From Bacillota bacterium (GTDB lineage: Bacteria > Bacillota_A > Clostridia > Lachnospirales > Lachnospiraceae), in contig JAEYMU010000057.1 of assembly GCA_023407175.1 (NCBI GenBank), positions 186,001 through 250,000 of the forward strand: a stretch of DNA of 64,000 bases. Direction: 5' to 3'. Positions within the stretch are counted from its first letter, which is position 1, and each line of letters opens with the position of its first letter. The notes beneath the pieces are model-generated. The model did not search any database, was not told where the DNA came from, and saw only the letters and a list, made by a program, of their open reading frames with translations. The position numbers were made by a program, and so were the translations under genes. This document shows, piece after piece, positions 46,155 to 55,091 of the stretch.

Positions 46155-46817
46155 TTATTTTTTCGTATGTTCCTTGAAGCAATTAATATGCTGTATAATT
46201 GCTTCCTCCAATTTAAGCTCATTTCTTTCCTCAATGGCATTAATGATGGCCAAATGCTCCTTATGCGCACTTTTACGAATTTCTATGTCATTATAAATAA
46301 CTTTTCTGTCCGTGACATTATTCAGGGTTGCCGTAATCATACGGAGTATATTATTTTTTGTACAGCTTGCCAGCTGAAGATGAAATTTGGCATCCAGCTG
46401 AGCATAGTATTCACTGTTGTAAAAATTATCGTTCATCTCAGCGTAGATTTCCTTAAGTCTAATAATCTCCTCTTCCTGTACACGGCTGATCAGACGGCTC
46501 GCAATGGCTTTTTCAATAATTTCCCTCGCTTCGATAATATCACTTTGATTAATGCCGCTGTTATCAATTGCGGTTTCAAATTTATCAATCAAATCCTGCT
46601 CCTTAGGTATGGTAATGAAATTTCCTCTGCCTGTCATAACCTTTACAAAGCCCTTTTCATTCAATACCTTTAAAGCCTCTCTGATTACCGTTCGACTCAC
46701 GCCATAATTTTCAGCAAGAATTCTTTCTGATGGCAGCCTTTCGTTTTCAGAGTATACACCGGTCTTGATTTTATTCTCGATTTCGCTCGATATCGATGTG
46801 TATAACAAATCAGACAC
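46155..46817 (-). CDS. GntR-family (FadR/FCD) transcriptional regulator
   Basis: Regulator of 220 aa. Winged helix at about 5-75 with ENERLPSERILAENYGVSRTVIREALKVLNEKGFV, and an FCD domain (about 90-215) containing the metal-binding Asp/His pattern (DAKFHLQLA, HKEHLAIINA). Start codon is GTG 46817 with AAGG eight bases upstream. It follows the long catabolic operon and has its own promoter (46950-46978). A shared 9-mer (ACCGGTCTA) near both promoters suggests that it controls the 47-62 kb operon and itself. Confidence 0.88.
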   Translation of the reverse strand: MSDLLYTSISSEIENKIKTGVYSENERLPSERILAENYGVSRTVIREALKVLNEKGFVKVMTGRGNFITIPKEQDLIDKFETAIDNSGINQSDIIEAREIIEKAIASRLISRVQEEEIIRLKEIYAEMNDNFYNSEYYAQLDAKFHLQLASCTKNNILRMITATLNNVTDRKVIYNDIEIRKSAHKEHLAIINAIEERNELKLEEAIIQHINCFKEHTKK

Positions 46818-46848
46818 CTTGAATACCTTCTCTCCTTACATATTTTCA

Positions 46849-46978
46849 CTGGTCAACCAAAAGCATAAAGAACAGCCGTTTTCGTCATTCTTCATAAAGG
46901 CTCCTATCCAGGGCATATCACCGGGACCGGTCTATTCACACTTTTATCCAGTATATAATTTTCAACTTTTTTTGTCAA
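46849..46978 (-). promoter_or_regulatory. FadR-type regulator promoter and operator candidates
   Basis: Minus-strand -35 TTGACA (46978-46973), 17 bp spacer, -10 TATACT (46955-46950). Downstream lie the palindrome GACCGGTC (46925-46932) inside ACCGGTCTA, which recurs at the LIV-2 promoter, and TGGTCAACCA (46850-46859), a compact FadR-like dyad close to the start codon. Confidence 0.6.
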
Positions 46979-47037
46979 TATTTATAGCTGCTTGAGTCCT
47001 CGGCGCCACAGGGTAAGTAGATATTTACCGATATTTT

Positions 47038-47964
47038 TTACAGCAGGAAGTGATTAATCAGTACGATAATCGTCGGGATTGAAACAATCATAAATGCCAT
47101 GGTCTGGACCACTGTCCTTGTCGCATATTCCGGCTCGCACTGGTACTGCTCCGCATAGATGGCATTCAGTGAACCGGAGGGAAGTGCTGTCATGATTACA
47201 CATACTGCTGCTACCTCGAAGGGTATTTTCATGATTTTTAATACGATCATAAGGCATACTGGAAAAATGATAAGGCGAAGAGCCGACACCAGATAGGAAT
47301 AGAAATCCCTCATGATTTGTAGAATTTTAATATCTGCCAGACTACAACCGATAATCAGCATGGAAATCGGAACCGTCATTCCTCCGACGGTGCTAAAAGT
47401 GGAGGCAATTGCTGCGGGAAAACGAAAGGGTGACAGAAAGACCGCAATAGAAAGGAAGGATGCTATTGTAACCGGATTCAAATAAATTGCTTTGAACTGG
47501 AATTTCATATTTCCGCTTAATATACTGATACCATAGGTAAAAAAGATGAGCTGATAAAATATATTATAGATTACCGCATAGATCAGAGCCTTCTCTCCGT
47601 ACAGCTCGGTTACCAGGGGAAAACCAATAAAGGCCGTATTTGCAAAAACAGTCATTGTGACAAAAATATTCCTTGCGCCTTTTTTCAAGGGGAGTATTTT
47701 GCTTAATAAAGTCATGGCTATTAATGCCGCAATATAATAGCCCGCATCGATTGCCGCTGCATAAAGCATATTTTGTGATGCTGCCGGTGTAAATTCCGCA
47801 TTGGAGGAGGACAGTACACTCACCGGCAGAATTGCCTTAAGCAGTAAATTAGTCAGTCCTTTTTGTAAATCCGGTGTTATTACCTGCCTCTTCTTTAAGA
47901 AATAGCCAAAGGCAATCATCAGAAATATTTTTATAATCAGGTTTATGATAGTTTCAGCAGGCAT
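47038..47964 (-). CDS. AEC-family (auxin efflux carrier type) transporter
   Basis: Membrane transporter of 308 aa with ten helices in two inverted halves. The N-terminus (IINLIIKIFLMIAFGYFLKKRQ) and the C-terminal ALPSGSLNAIYAEQYQ are family-typical. Bacterial members move dicarboxylates, malonate or similar acids. AAAGGAG is seven bases before the ATG. Last gene of the proposed long operon, 27 bp after the racemase-family gene; it may export an acidic end product, an inference from context. Confidence 0.85.
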   Translation of the reverse strand: MPAETIINLIIKIFLMIAFGYFLKKRQVITPDLQKGLTNLLLKAILPVSVLSSSNAEFTPAASQNMLYAAAIDAGYYIAALIAMTLLSKILPLKKGARNIFVTMTVFANTAFIGFPLVTELYGEKALIYAVIYNIFYQLIFFTYGISILSGNMKFQFKAIYLNPVTIASFLSIAVFLSPFRFPAAIASTFSTVGGMTVPISMLIIGCSLADIKILQIMRDFYSYLVSALRLIIFPVCLMIVLKIMKIPFEVAAVCVIMTALPSGSLNAIYAEQYQCEPEYATRTVVQTMAFMIVSIPTIIVLINHFLL

Positions 47965-47991
47965 AGGGATGCTCCTTTGTAGTTTAAGCTA

Positions 47992-48777
47992 TTAGATAAA
48001 GCCCTGATAGGGCTTTTGGCATACCGCTGTATGGAGCCAGCGGATTAAAGTGGTAAAATCAAATACCGGCAGCTGCACCGCAGCCTGAATTGCATGGGCA
48101 TAGGGCGGCATATCACTGCATTCCAGCAAGATTGCTGAGGTCTCCTCATATTCTGTTACAATTTCCAAAGCCTTACCCACAACCTCCCGCTCCACTGCCC
48201 CGTTATCAAATTCTCCCCTTCCTTCCAGGATACATGAAAATTCCGGTTCCCTGCGCAAATCCTTTATAATCAGCCTCTGCTTTAATTCCTCCGTAATCCC
48301 GCAATTGTATAATAATTGATCCGTTAATGATGCCTGATCCGCTGTTAAAACACCGATTTTCCGGTCGGACCTTATGAGAGAGGCTATCCATGGCAGCTGC
48401 ACCAGACTGGATATTGCAACCGGAATATCCATGGCCCCTGCAACCTGCTTCTGGTAATTGCCAAAAAAACCGCAGGCAGCGCTGATTGCCCGCACTCCCT
48501 CCCGCTGCAGCTGATGACAGGCCCTTAGAATATGGGTAAGCACTTCATCTTCCGCAGCAAACAGATTGGGAATGTCAAGTCCTTCCACCGCCTTTAGCCG
48601 GACCGGAAAATCAAAGGTATAGCCGTTGACAATATTGCCGGGCATCATGGGATAATATACCTCATCAATATAAATAATACCGATGGGAAAGCCTGCAATA
48701 TTCTGCCCCTTCCTCATTTTAACCACTGCCTTATTATTCTGTGATGTCATATATCCGTATTGTCTGTTCTGAAGCAT
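47992..48777 (-). CDS. aspartate/glutamate racemase-family protein
   Basis: Cytosolic protein of 261 aa of the Asp/Glu/hydantoin racemase superfamily. The two active-site cysteines are present, in SAACGFFGNY (about residue 100) and LLECSDMPPYA (about 225). ATG 48777 with GGAGGG upstream is chosen over the frame from 48852, which would overlap the next gene. It follows the flavin dehydrogenase gene, so it may interconvert D and L forms of the substrate, or act like a maleate isomerase or AroM-type protein. Substrate unknown. Confidence 0.75.
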   Translation of the reverse strand: MLQNRQYGYMTSQNNKAVVKMRKGQNIAGFPIGIIYIDEVYYPMMPGNIVNGYTFDFPVRLKAVEGLDIPNLFAAEDEVLTHILRACHQLQREGVRAISAACGFFGNYQKQVAGAMDIPVAISSLVQLPWIASLIRSDRKIGVLTADQASLTDQLLYNCGITEELKQRLIIKDLRREPEFSCILEGRGEFDNGAVEREVVGKALEIVTEYEETSAILLECSDMPPYAHAIQAAVQLPVFDFTTLIRWLHTAVCQKPYQGFI

Positions 48778-48790
48778 GAAAGGCCCTCCA

Positions 48791-49972
48791 TTATGATACA
48801 AATCTTGCATAGTCCAGATTACCGATGTCAAAATCCGTCTCTTCTCCGGCAATCATCTGAGCTATGAATTTACCTGTAATCGGGGAGAAGCAGATTCCGT
48901 CCCCCTCATGTCCTGCTGCTATATAGAAGCCCGGAACCGAATCAACATCCGAGACAATCGGCAAATGATCCTTAACAAAGGGACGGACCCCCGCGTAGCT
49001 TCTGATGCATTTGATATCCTTAAGGCAGGGAAAAAAGCACATTGCCCTTTCTGCTATCGCCTTCATGGCTTCTACCTCGGAGCGGATATCGAAGCCCCTG
49101 AAGCCGCGGTATCCTCCCAGGAGCACATTATTGGCCTTGGTATATTCAATATTAAAGGCCACATTGAATTCCTCCACCAAAGGACTTACATTTCTTTTAA
49201 AATTGATGCTGTCAAATTTGGACATCATGTAGCCGAATTCCAATATTTTATGATTGCAGATTCTCTGTGTCTGCTCAGAGACCAAATTCATTCCCTTTCT
49301 GGGCTGGATGGGAATCTCTATTCCGACCATTGCCCCAATCTCGGGAGCCCAGGCTCCTGCACAATTGACAATCCGGTCTGTGTATATCATCCCCCCGTCC
49401 GTCTCAATGCCTTTTACCCCATTGGTTTTCTCATCCAGAATAATTTTCTTGATGCTGCAATAGGTATAAACCTCAAGCCCCAGCTTCTTTGCCTCCTCGA
49501 CAAAGGCAAAGCAGACCTTGTACGGGCTTACGGCAATAGCACCCTTACCGGGGGTATAGATACCGCCCACCAGGTCCTTGCTGATATACGGCTCCATTTC
49601 ACACAGCTCCTTCGCCGATACCATCCACATTTCAAAGCCATGATCAACCTGCTCCCTCACATATTTTTCCGCCGCTTCATATTCCGCGGCCGTTTCACAT
49701 ACATAGAGGCAGCCCTTGGGATCGTATTCAAAATCATATTCGAATCTATCTGCCAGCTCCTTATAAAGATCGATACTTGCCTGCCCCATAACGGTATCGA
49801 TACCCGGCTGCTTGTCGCAAATTAATGCCACCGCATCACAATGGCTGGAGGAGCCGTGGGCGATATCCCCCTTATCGATCAATGCCACCCGATAGCCCTT
49901 TTCACACAGGTGGTAGGCAACACTGGTTCCGATGGCTCCGGCACCTATCACGGTTACATCATATGCATCCAT
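48791..49972 (-). CDS. DAO-type FAD dehydrogenase, catalytic subunit (PdhB/HcnC-like)
   Basis: FAD enzyme of 393 aa that oxidises a C-N bond, as D-amino-acid oxidase, sarcosine oxidase beta, HcnC and the beta subunit of dye-linked L-proline dehydrogenase do. The FAD motif VIGAGAIGTSVAYHL begins at about residue 7; the C-terminus has SYAGVRPFVKDHLPIVS and GFYIAAGHEGDGICFSP. ATG 49972 overlaps the previous stop by one base (TAATG). Size fits the archaeal beta subunit (about 43 kDa). The following subunits make up an electron chain. Substrate could be proline, hydroxyproline, sarcosine, an opine or a D-amino acid. Confidence 0.8.
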   Translation of the reverse strand: MDAYDVTVIGAGAIGTSVAYHLCEKGYRVALIDKGDIAHGSSSHCDAVALICDKQPGIDTVMGQASIDLYKELADRFEYDFEYDPKGCLYVCETAAEYEAAEKYVREQVDHGFEMWMVSAKELCEMEPYISKDLVGGIYTPGKGAIAVSPYKVCFAFVEEAKKLGLEVYTYCSIKKIILDEKTNGVKGIETDGGMIYTDRIVNCAGAWAPEIGAMVGIEIPIQPRKGMNLVSEQTQRICNHKILEFGYMMSKFDSINFKRNVSPLVEEFNVAFNIEYTKANNVLLGGYRGFRGFDIRSEVEAMKAIAERAMCFFPCLKDIKCIRSYAGVRPFVKDHLPIVSDVDSVPGFYIAAGHEGDGICFSPITGKFIAQMIAGEETDFDIGNLDYARFVS

Positions 49973-50259
49973 TATTCCACTACCCCCTCTGCTAATTCTC
50001 CAAATGTAACAGGTCTGACCGGCGGTCTTGCCGAGGAGTGTCCCGCCTCCTTCGGTGTTATCCCCAGTTCTGTGCATAATATCTGCACCACAAGCTTCTC
50101 ACAGGTTTTTCCCTGGCAGAGTCCCATACCTGCTCTGACCCTTCGCTTAATACCGGTAATATCTCTTGCTCCCTCGGCAATTGCCCTTTTTATCTCGCCA
50201 ACGGTTACTTCCTCGCATCTGCATACTAGCATATCGTCTTCCAAATAACCTCCGTTCAT
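49972..50259 (-). CDS. BFD-like [2Fe-2S] subunit (PdhX/delta-like)
   Basis: Protein of 95 aa with a bacterioferritin-associated-ferredoxin fold. The four cysteines appear as CRC near the N-terminus (residues 13-15) and C-x4-C (GLCQGKTCEKLV), the BFD pattern. In HcnB/OoxA-type proteins this domain is fused to the C-terminus of the FAD subunit; here it is separate. It stands between the ferredoxin gene (4 bp gap) and the catalytic subunit gene. Size matches the delta subunit (about 10 kDa) of archaeal PDH1. Confidence 0.8.
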   Translation of the reverse strand: MNGGYLEDDMLVCRCEEVTVGEIKRAIAEGARDITGIKRRVRAGMGLCQGKTCEKLVVQILCTELGITPKEAGHSSARPPVRPVTFGELAEGVVE

Positions 50260-50262
50260 AAT

Positions 50263-50766
50263 CTACCTCCTCGCCAATCTCTTGATCCCGCGTACCTCAT
50301 CCGCATACGCCTTCGGTATTTCGACGGTCACAACGGGAGTATGGTCAAAGCTTTTTGGATTCATTACCTTTATAACCCTTGCACCGCAGACATACTCTCC
50401 CTTACGGTTTACCGCATTTACTTCCATTCCCTGCACCGGTATCGGATCATATTCATAAGGAAAGGAAACCGTCGCACTTTCCTTCGAATATGCTTTATTA
50501 ATTACAAAAATAGCAAGGCCCGGACACTTTGACACACAAACTCCACAGCCGGTACATTTTTCCGCCTGAAGTACCGGCAGTCTTGTAATCGGCTCACCGA
50601 TTGTAATTGCATGGAATTGACAGGCTGCCTCACAGGGATTGCAGGGAATTTCCTGTATGCATTCAATGACTGCCACAGGTCCTTTACGATAACGCACTTC
50701 ATCCGGAAGCACCTGACAGGCCGCCAGCTCTTCATAGTCCATATATCCTGTATTGATTAATGCCAT
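50263..50766 (-). CDS. 4Fe-4S ferredoxin-type subunit (PdhF/gamma-like)
   Basis: Iron-sulfur protein of 167 aa. A first Cys set CIQEIPCNPCEAAC (about residues 37-50) and a second CTGCGVCVSKCPGLA (about 72-86) give two cluster sites. The C-terminal half is beta-rich with no cofactor motif. ATG 50766 has AGGA eight bases upstream and avoids overlap with the preceding gene. Size fits the gamma subunit (about 19 kDa) of archaeal dye-linked L-proline dehydrogenase. It probably carries electrons between the two flavin subunits. Confidence 0.8.
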   Translation of the reverse strand: MALINTGYMDYEELAACQVLPDEVRYRKGPVAVIECIQEIPCNPCEAACQFHAITIGEPITRLPVLQAEKCTGCGVCVSKCPGLAIFVINKAYSKESATVSFPYEYDPIPVQGMEVNAVNRKGEYVCGARVIKVMNPKSFDHTPVVTVEIPKAYADEVRGIKRLARR

Positions 50767-50785
50767 TCCAACCATCCTTTCCGGG

Positions 50786-51916
50786 TTAACCAGCGACAGA
50801 TGCACCCAGCCTCTTCTGATATTCCTTTAATATATTTTCCTTTTCTGCCAGACGCTTTTCACCAAAGGGGCCAAGTCTTAATGCCTCTAACCGCCTCCAT
50901 ATCTCCGCCTTCCTTGCCGCCGCCTCCTCTTTCGGGATATAGCCAAGGGCTTCGGCACATGCGATTCCGGCAATTCTCCCTTCCTCCAGCGCGGTGTTAG
51001 CTTCTTCTACACCTGTAGCATCGCCTGCCACATAGATCCCCTCCGCCGAGGTTTCCATATTTTCATTATGCAAGGGAATAAAACCCCCGAATACTCCATT
51101 GTAGGTCAGCTCACAGTTCATCAGCTTTGCCAGCTCCGTCACAGGCTTCAAACCGGCTGCAAGGGTTACTGTATCGGCTTTAATTTCCTTTTCCGTACCG
51201 GGAATGGGCCGGAAGCTATCATCCACCTCCGCTATGATTACTCTTTCCACACAGCCGTCCTCGCCGGCCCTTGCCTCTGTAATCGTATGCTTCATATAAA
51301 TAGGTACACCTGCCCTGCATATCTTGGCGGCATGTACACCATAGCCTCCGATTTTCGGTGCGGCCTCCACCAGGGCGACCACCTCACAGCCGGCCTGCAT
51401 GAGCTGATAGGATACAATGAGTCCTACATTGCCGCTTCCCAGCATTACAATTTTATTCCCCGGCTTGATATGATTTACATTAATCATGGTTTGTGCGGCT
51501 CCGGCACCCATGACCCCCGGCGTTGTCCAGCCTTTAAAACGCACCACATTTTCCGAAGCCCCGCTTGCAAGGATAATTTTTTTGGCCTCCAGGGTGATTA
51601 TTTCGGATTTATCCCCTGATTTTCTTTCGATTGCCACCTTATTGCCCGGAAACAGACCGATGACCGTACTGCTCTGCCAGATTTCCACTTTATATTTCTT
51701 TGCTTCCTGAAGCAGCATGGTTCCGATATCAATGCCTCTGATTCCGGAATGATGTGCACTGGATCCAAAGAATTTATGTATCTGTTTGAAGAGCTGTCCG
51801 CCCGGCCTCATATTTAAATCCGCCACCAGCACCTCCGCTCCTGCCCTTCCTGCCTCAATGGAGGCCGCAAGACCCGCCGGTCCGGCTCCAACAACAATCA
51901 CATCCCTTGTAATCAT
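50786..51916 (-). CDS. NAD(P)/FAD oxidoreductase subunit (PdhA/HcnB-like)
   Basis: Flavoprotein of 376 aa. FAD motif VVGAGPAGLAASIEAGRAG (about 7), the GWTTPGVMGAGAAQTMIN hallmark of HcnB/OoxA-type subunits, a second nucleotide motif MLGSGNVGLIVSYQLM (about 160) and GIYVAGDATGVEEANTALEEGRIAG near the end are visible. Its start overlaps the previous gene (ATGA). It lacks the N-terminal [2Fe-2S] domain and C-terminal BFD domain found in fused homologues; both are encoded by neighbours. It would pass electrons to NAD+ or a quinone-type acceptor. Confidence 0.85.
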   Translation of the reverse strand: MITRDVIVVGAGPAGLAASIEAGRAGAEVLVADLNMRPGGQLFKQIHKFFGSSAHHSGIRGIDIGTMLLQEAKKYKVEIWQSSTVIGLFPGNKVAIERKSGDKSEIITLEAKKIILASGASENVVRFKGWTTPGVMGAGAAQTMINVNHIKPGNKIVMLGSGNVGLIVSYQLMQAGCEVVALVEAAPKIGGYGVHAAKICRAGVPIYMKHTITEARAGEDGCVERVIIAEVDDSFRPIPGTEKEIKADTVTLAAGLKPVTELAKLMNCELTYNGVFGGFIPLHNENMETSAEGIYVAGDATGVEEANTALEEGRIAGIACAEALGYIPKEEAAARKAEIWRRLEALRLGPFGEKRLAEKENILKEYQKRLGASVAG

Positions 51917-52233
51917 AGCTCATCCCCTCCTGACAGCCCCTTCTGGGTTTTGATAACCATCCCTGCCCTCACCGGGGTGATGCAGGTTCTTACATTCGGC
52001 TTTCCGTCCACGACCATGGCACAGTCGGTGCATTGTCCGATTCCGCAGAATAACCCTCGCGGCTCCTCTTTTTTTACCGTATAACGGTTGATTTTTATAC
52101 CGTTTGCAAGCAGCGCCGCTAAGATTGGCTCACCCTCATAGGCCTTTATATATTTCCCATCCACACATATGTCCACCGGCTCCGAATGTTTTTGTACCTC
52201 AAGGATAATGTGGTTTTCCATTCTCATACACAT
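51913..52233 (-). CDS. [2Fe-2S] ferredoxin-like subunit (HcnA-like)
   Basis: Protein of 106 aa with a plant-ferredoxin-like fold. The cysteines form C-x4-C-x2-C (LFCGIGQCTDCAM) with a later C in VRTCITPVR, the HcnA/SoxA N-terminal pattern. ATG 52233 has AGGAGAT about 11 bp upstream; the ATG at 52257 would lie before that site. Together with the 376 aa gene it makes about 482 residues, the size of the archaeal PDH alpha subunit (about 54 kDa), suggesting a split alpha. Confidence 0.8.
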   Translation of the reverse strand: MCMRMENHIILEVQKHSEPVDICVDGKYIKAYEGEPILAALLANGIKINRYTVKKEEPRGLFCGIGQCTDCAMVVDGKPNVRTCITPVRAGMVIKTQKGLSGGDEL

Positions 52234-52309
52234 TATTTTGATATCTCCTTTATTCATTGAATGCTCCAGGCAATTACCTGATTAAGTACTCTGCTGAGTG
52301 CAGCAGCCC

Positions 52310-52687
52310 TTACAGTACCGCCGTAAATTCCATCTCCACCAGACAGCCCTCCACCATTGCCGAGCATTGAGTGCAGCAGCGTGCCGGATAATTCCCCTCA
52401 GTAAAATATGTCTTATAGACGGAATTCATTTCAGGAATTACATTTATGTCAAGTACATAGATGGTAACCTTAGCCACCTCCTCCATACTTGCTCCGGCGG
52501 CTTCCAGTACATGCTTCGCATTTTCCATGGTTGCCTTCGTCTGCTCCTTAATACCGCCCGCTACCAGCTCACCTGCTATATCCGTACCAATCTGGGTTGT
52601 GAAAATCATATTTCCCATTTTTACTCCCAAGGCATAGGGACCATGACACTCTCCGCATTCCTTTGATAATACCTGTTCTCTTTTCAT
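52310..52687 (-). CDS. ridA: RidA-family enamine/imine deaminase
   Basis: Cytosolic YjgF/YER057c/UK114-family protein, 125 aa, trimer-forming. The C-terminal segment YPARCCTQC contains the conserved Arg that holds the carboxylate of imine substrates, and VEMEFTAVL closes the fold. RidA hydrolyses reactive enamines and imines made by PLP enzymes and amino-acid dehydrogenases. Here it lies between the 2-hydroxyacid dehydrogenase and the C-N-bond dehydrogenase genes, which fits removal of an imine product. The CC and later Cys near the Arg are unusual. ATG 52687 has GGAGG five bases upstream. Confidence 0.88.
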   Translation of the reverse strand: MKREQVLSKECGECHGPYALGVKMGNMIFTTQIGTDIAGELVAGGIKEQTKATMENAKHVLEAAGASMEEVAKVTIYVLDINVIPEMNSVYKTYFTEGNYPARCCTQCSAMVEGCLVEMEFTAVL

Positions 52688-52752
52688 AGAATCCTCCATT
52701 CTGCCGCTCCATGGCGGCTCTGCCCTTCGGCTTGATCATTGATCTATTTTTC

Positions 52753-53742
52753 TTAAAACTTAATAACAACATCCTTATTCACCAGATGTTCCGGGGTAAC
52801 CTTCCGGCTTAAACGCATTACCAGCTGCTTTAGAGCTCTCCTTCTGGCATCGTAAAAGGAATCCTCCGAGATGAAAGCCGCATGAGGGGTGATAACTACA
52901 TTTTCCAAGAAGAAAAGCTCACTTTTCTCGTTCACCTCATCCTCAATCACATCGATGCCTGCCCCCTTAATCCAACCCTCCCGTAAGGCCTTCACAAGCG
53001 CCGGCTCATCCACTACCGAGCCCCTTGCCGTATTAATCAAATAAGCACTTTTTTTCATCAGCCTTAGCTGGGGCTCCGAGATCATATGGATTGTTTCCGG
53101 CTTCAGAGGTGTATGCAGGGAGACAAAATCGGAACGGCTTAATAATTCCTCCAGCGTATCTACCTTCTCACAGCCATAGCTTTCTATGTATTCCTTTGTT
53201 TTGGTGGGTGCATAGACTATGACCTCAAGGCCCAGGGCTTTAAGTATCGGCACCATCTTCTTGGGTATCTCTCCGAAGAAAACAAGTCCGAAGGTCATTC
53301 CGGTCATACGGTAGGTCTTATAGCCGATCAGCGGATCCCATTTTCCGGCCCTGACCGAACGGTCATAGAAGGATATTTTCCTCACCAGATCAATTGCCAT
53401 ACCCACGGCATGTACTGCAACCTCTTCCGCACAAAAGCCCGGTACGTTAGTCAGACAAATACCCAGCTGTGTTGCTGCCGCAGCGTCAACATTGTTATAG
53501 CCGATGCTCTGGAGGGCAACAATCTTAAGGTCAGGGAGCTGCTCCATTACCTCCCTTGTTATCTGCTCATATTCAACCACCAGTCCCTCTGCTTTTTCCT
53601 CCTGCAAATACGCTACAAAAGACTTTCTGTACTCCTTATCCTTTATCTCAACCAGCTCCATATCCGTGACTTCCCACTCCTTCAGTAAGGAATTTTCATA
53701 ATCCAGGTTGTCATCGATATTAAAATACACTGCCCTTGCCAT
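52753..53742 (-). CDS. D-2-hydroxyacid dehydrogenase-family protein, altered glycine motif
   Basis: Protein of 329 aa of the D-2-hydroxyacid dehydrogenase family. Catalytic residues are present: Arg240 in NTARGS, the acidic ValIleGluAspGlu segment near 266-269, and His287 in TPHAAF. The nucleotide-binding glycine motif, normally GxGxxG, reads GLVFFGEIP (152-160) and lacks the middle Gly. The neighbour at position 1-636 has an intact motif. It may use a different cofactor or be poorly active. By context it would reduce a 2-keto acid formed by the deaminating enzymes. Confidence 0.8.
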   Translation of the reverse strand: MARAVYFNIDDNLDYENSLLKEWEVTDMELVEIKDKEYRKSFVAYLQEEKAEGLVVEYEQITREVMEQLPDLKIVALQSIGYNNVDAAAATQLGICLTNVPGFCAEEVAVHAVGMAIDLVRKISFYDRSVRAGKWDPLIGYKTYRMTGMTFGLVFFGEIPKKMVPILKALGLEVIVYAPTKTKEYIESYGCEKVDTLEELLSRSDFVSLHTPLKPETIHMISEPQLRLMKKSAYLINTARGSVVDEPALVKALREGWIKGAGIDVIEDEVNEKSELFFLENVVITPHAAFISEDSFYDARRRALKQLVMRLSRKVTPEHLVNKDVVIKF

Positions 53743-53764
53743 AAGCTTTCCTCCAATCCATTTG

Positions 53765-55039
53765 TTATATTTGTTTTAATGCGTTTTCAAAAATAGCCAG
53801 TCCCTCGTCCAGTTCCTTTTTTGTAACGTTAAGCGGTGTTGCAAAGCGCATTCCGTTCCCATGCACCCCACAGTTTAGGGTCAGAAGCCTTTGCTCCAGG
53901 CAGGACTTTTTCACCTGATTCCAAATATCCGGTGCCGGTGTGCCATCCTCATGGGAGAACTCTGCGGCAACCATTAAACCGATGCCCCTCACATCGGAGA
54001 TGCAGGAGTATGCTTCTTTTAACGTAAGCAGGCGCTCCTTAAGGTAGGCTCCCATCTCGTTGCAATTTTTCAGCAGGGTACCGTCCTCGAATTCATCCAG
54101 CACCGCATTTGCAGCCGCTGCTGCGACAGGATTACCACCGAAGGTTGTACCATGCATCCCGGCGTGCCATTCTTCCATAATCTCCGGTGTACTTACGATG
54201 GCACTCATGGGAAGCCCTCCCGCAATTGCCTTCCCCAGAGTCATGATATCAGGTACAACTTCGAAGTTTTCACTGGCAAACATCTTGCCCGTTCTGCCGT
54301 ACCCTGCTTGTATTTCATCAAATATCAGCAATATTCCATGCTTATCACAGAGTTCCCGGACACCCTTCACAAATTCAAGCGGAGGCACTACATAGCCTCC
54401 CTCTCCCTGTACCGGCTCCATCAAAATTGCAGCCACCGTATCAGGAGCAACAACGTAGCGGAACAGGCTGTCAATCTCATCAAGACAGTATCTTGCTCTT
54501 TGTGCCTCGTCAAAGCCCTTGGGACATAAATCCGCACAGGGATAGGTAGCGAAATATACCCCGCCCATGTGGGGTTCATAATATTTTCTGTATTTGGAAT
54601 TGGAGGCTGTAACAGCCGTCGCACCGATGGTTCTTCCGTGGAAGGAGCCCTTAAAGGCAATAATGGAGGGCCGCTTTGTATATGCCTTGGCCAGCTTAAG
54701 GGCACCGTCATTAGCCTCTGCTCCCCCGTTTGAGAAAAATACGGAACCCAGCTTACCGGGTGCAAACCGGGCCAGTCTCTTGGCCAGCTTAAGGGTTGAT
54801 TCAAAATTCACAAGATTGAAGGAGGCATTCACAAGCTTTCCCGCCTGTTCACAAATTGCTTCCACAACTCCGGGGTGACAGTGTCCCAGTGCATTTACGG
54901 CGATACCCTGAACAAAATCCAGATAGGTATCTCCATTAATATCCGTAAGGTAGCAGCCCTTTCCGCTGACCATGATCAAATCCGTAGACTTTGCAAGGGC
55001 CGGACTCAAATACGGCTTATACTCCTCAAAACTAATCAT
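53765..55039 (-). CDS. class III aminotransferase
   Basis: PLP-dependent aminotransferase of 424 aa, of the class acting on omega-amines (ornithine, acetylornithine, 4-aminobutyrate, 5-aminovalerate). The motif LIFDEIQAGYGRTGKMFASE with the cofactor Asp and the LGKAIAGGLPMSAIV lysine are visible, as are SNGGAEANDGALKLAK and the HGTTFGGNPVAAAAA segment. ATG 55039 is chosen (AGGAGG nine bases upstream). It is 52 bp from the alcohol dehydrogenase gene; aminotransferase plus iron dehydrogenase is a known way to turn an omega-amino acid into an omega-hydroxy acid. Exact amine unknown. Confidence 0.88.
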   Translation of the reverse strand: MISFEEYKPYLSPALAKSTDLIMVSGKGCYLTDINGDTYLDFVQGIAVNALGHCHPGVVEAICEQAGKLVNASFNLVNFESTLKLAKRLARFAPGKLGSVFFSNGGAEANDGALKLAKAYTKRPSIIAFKGSFHGRTIGATAVTASNSKYRKYYEPHMGGVYFATYPCADLCPKGFDEAQRARYCLDEIDSLFRYVVAPDTVAAILMEPVQGEGGYVVPPLEFVKGVRELCDKHGILLIFDEIQAGYGRTGKMFASENFEVVPDIMTLGKAIAGGLPMSAIVSTPEIMEEWHAGMHGTTFGGNPVAAAAANAVLDEFEDGTLLKNCNEMGAYLKERLLTLKEAYSCISDVRGIGLMVAAEFSHEDGTPAPDIWNQVKKSCLEQRLLTLNCGVHGNGMRFATPLNVTKKELDEGLAIFENALKQI

Positions 55040-55091
55040 TAGGTTCATCCTCCTTTTAATTGTTGAATGGTCAGAATTGCTCATTCTAACC

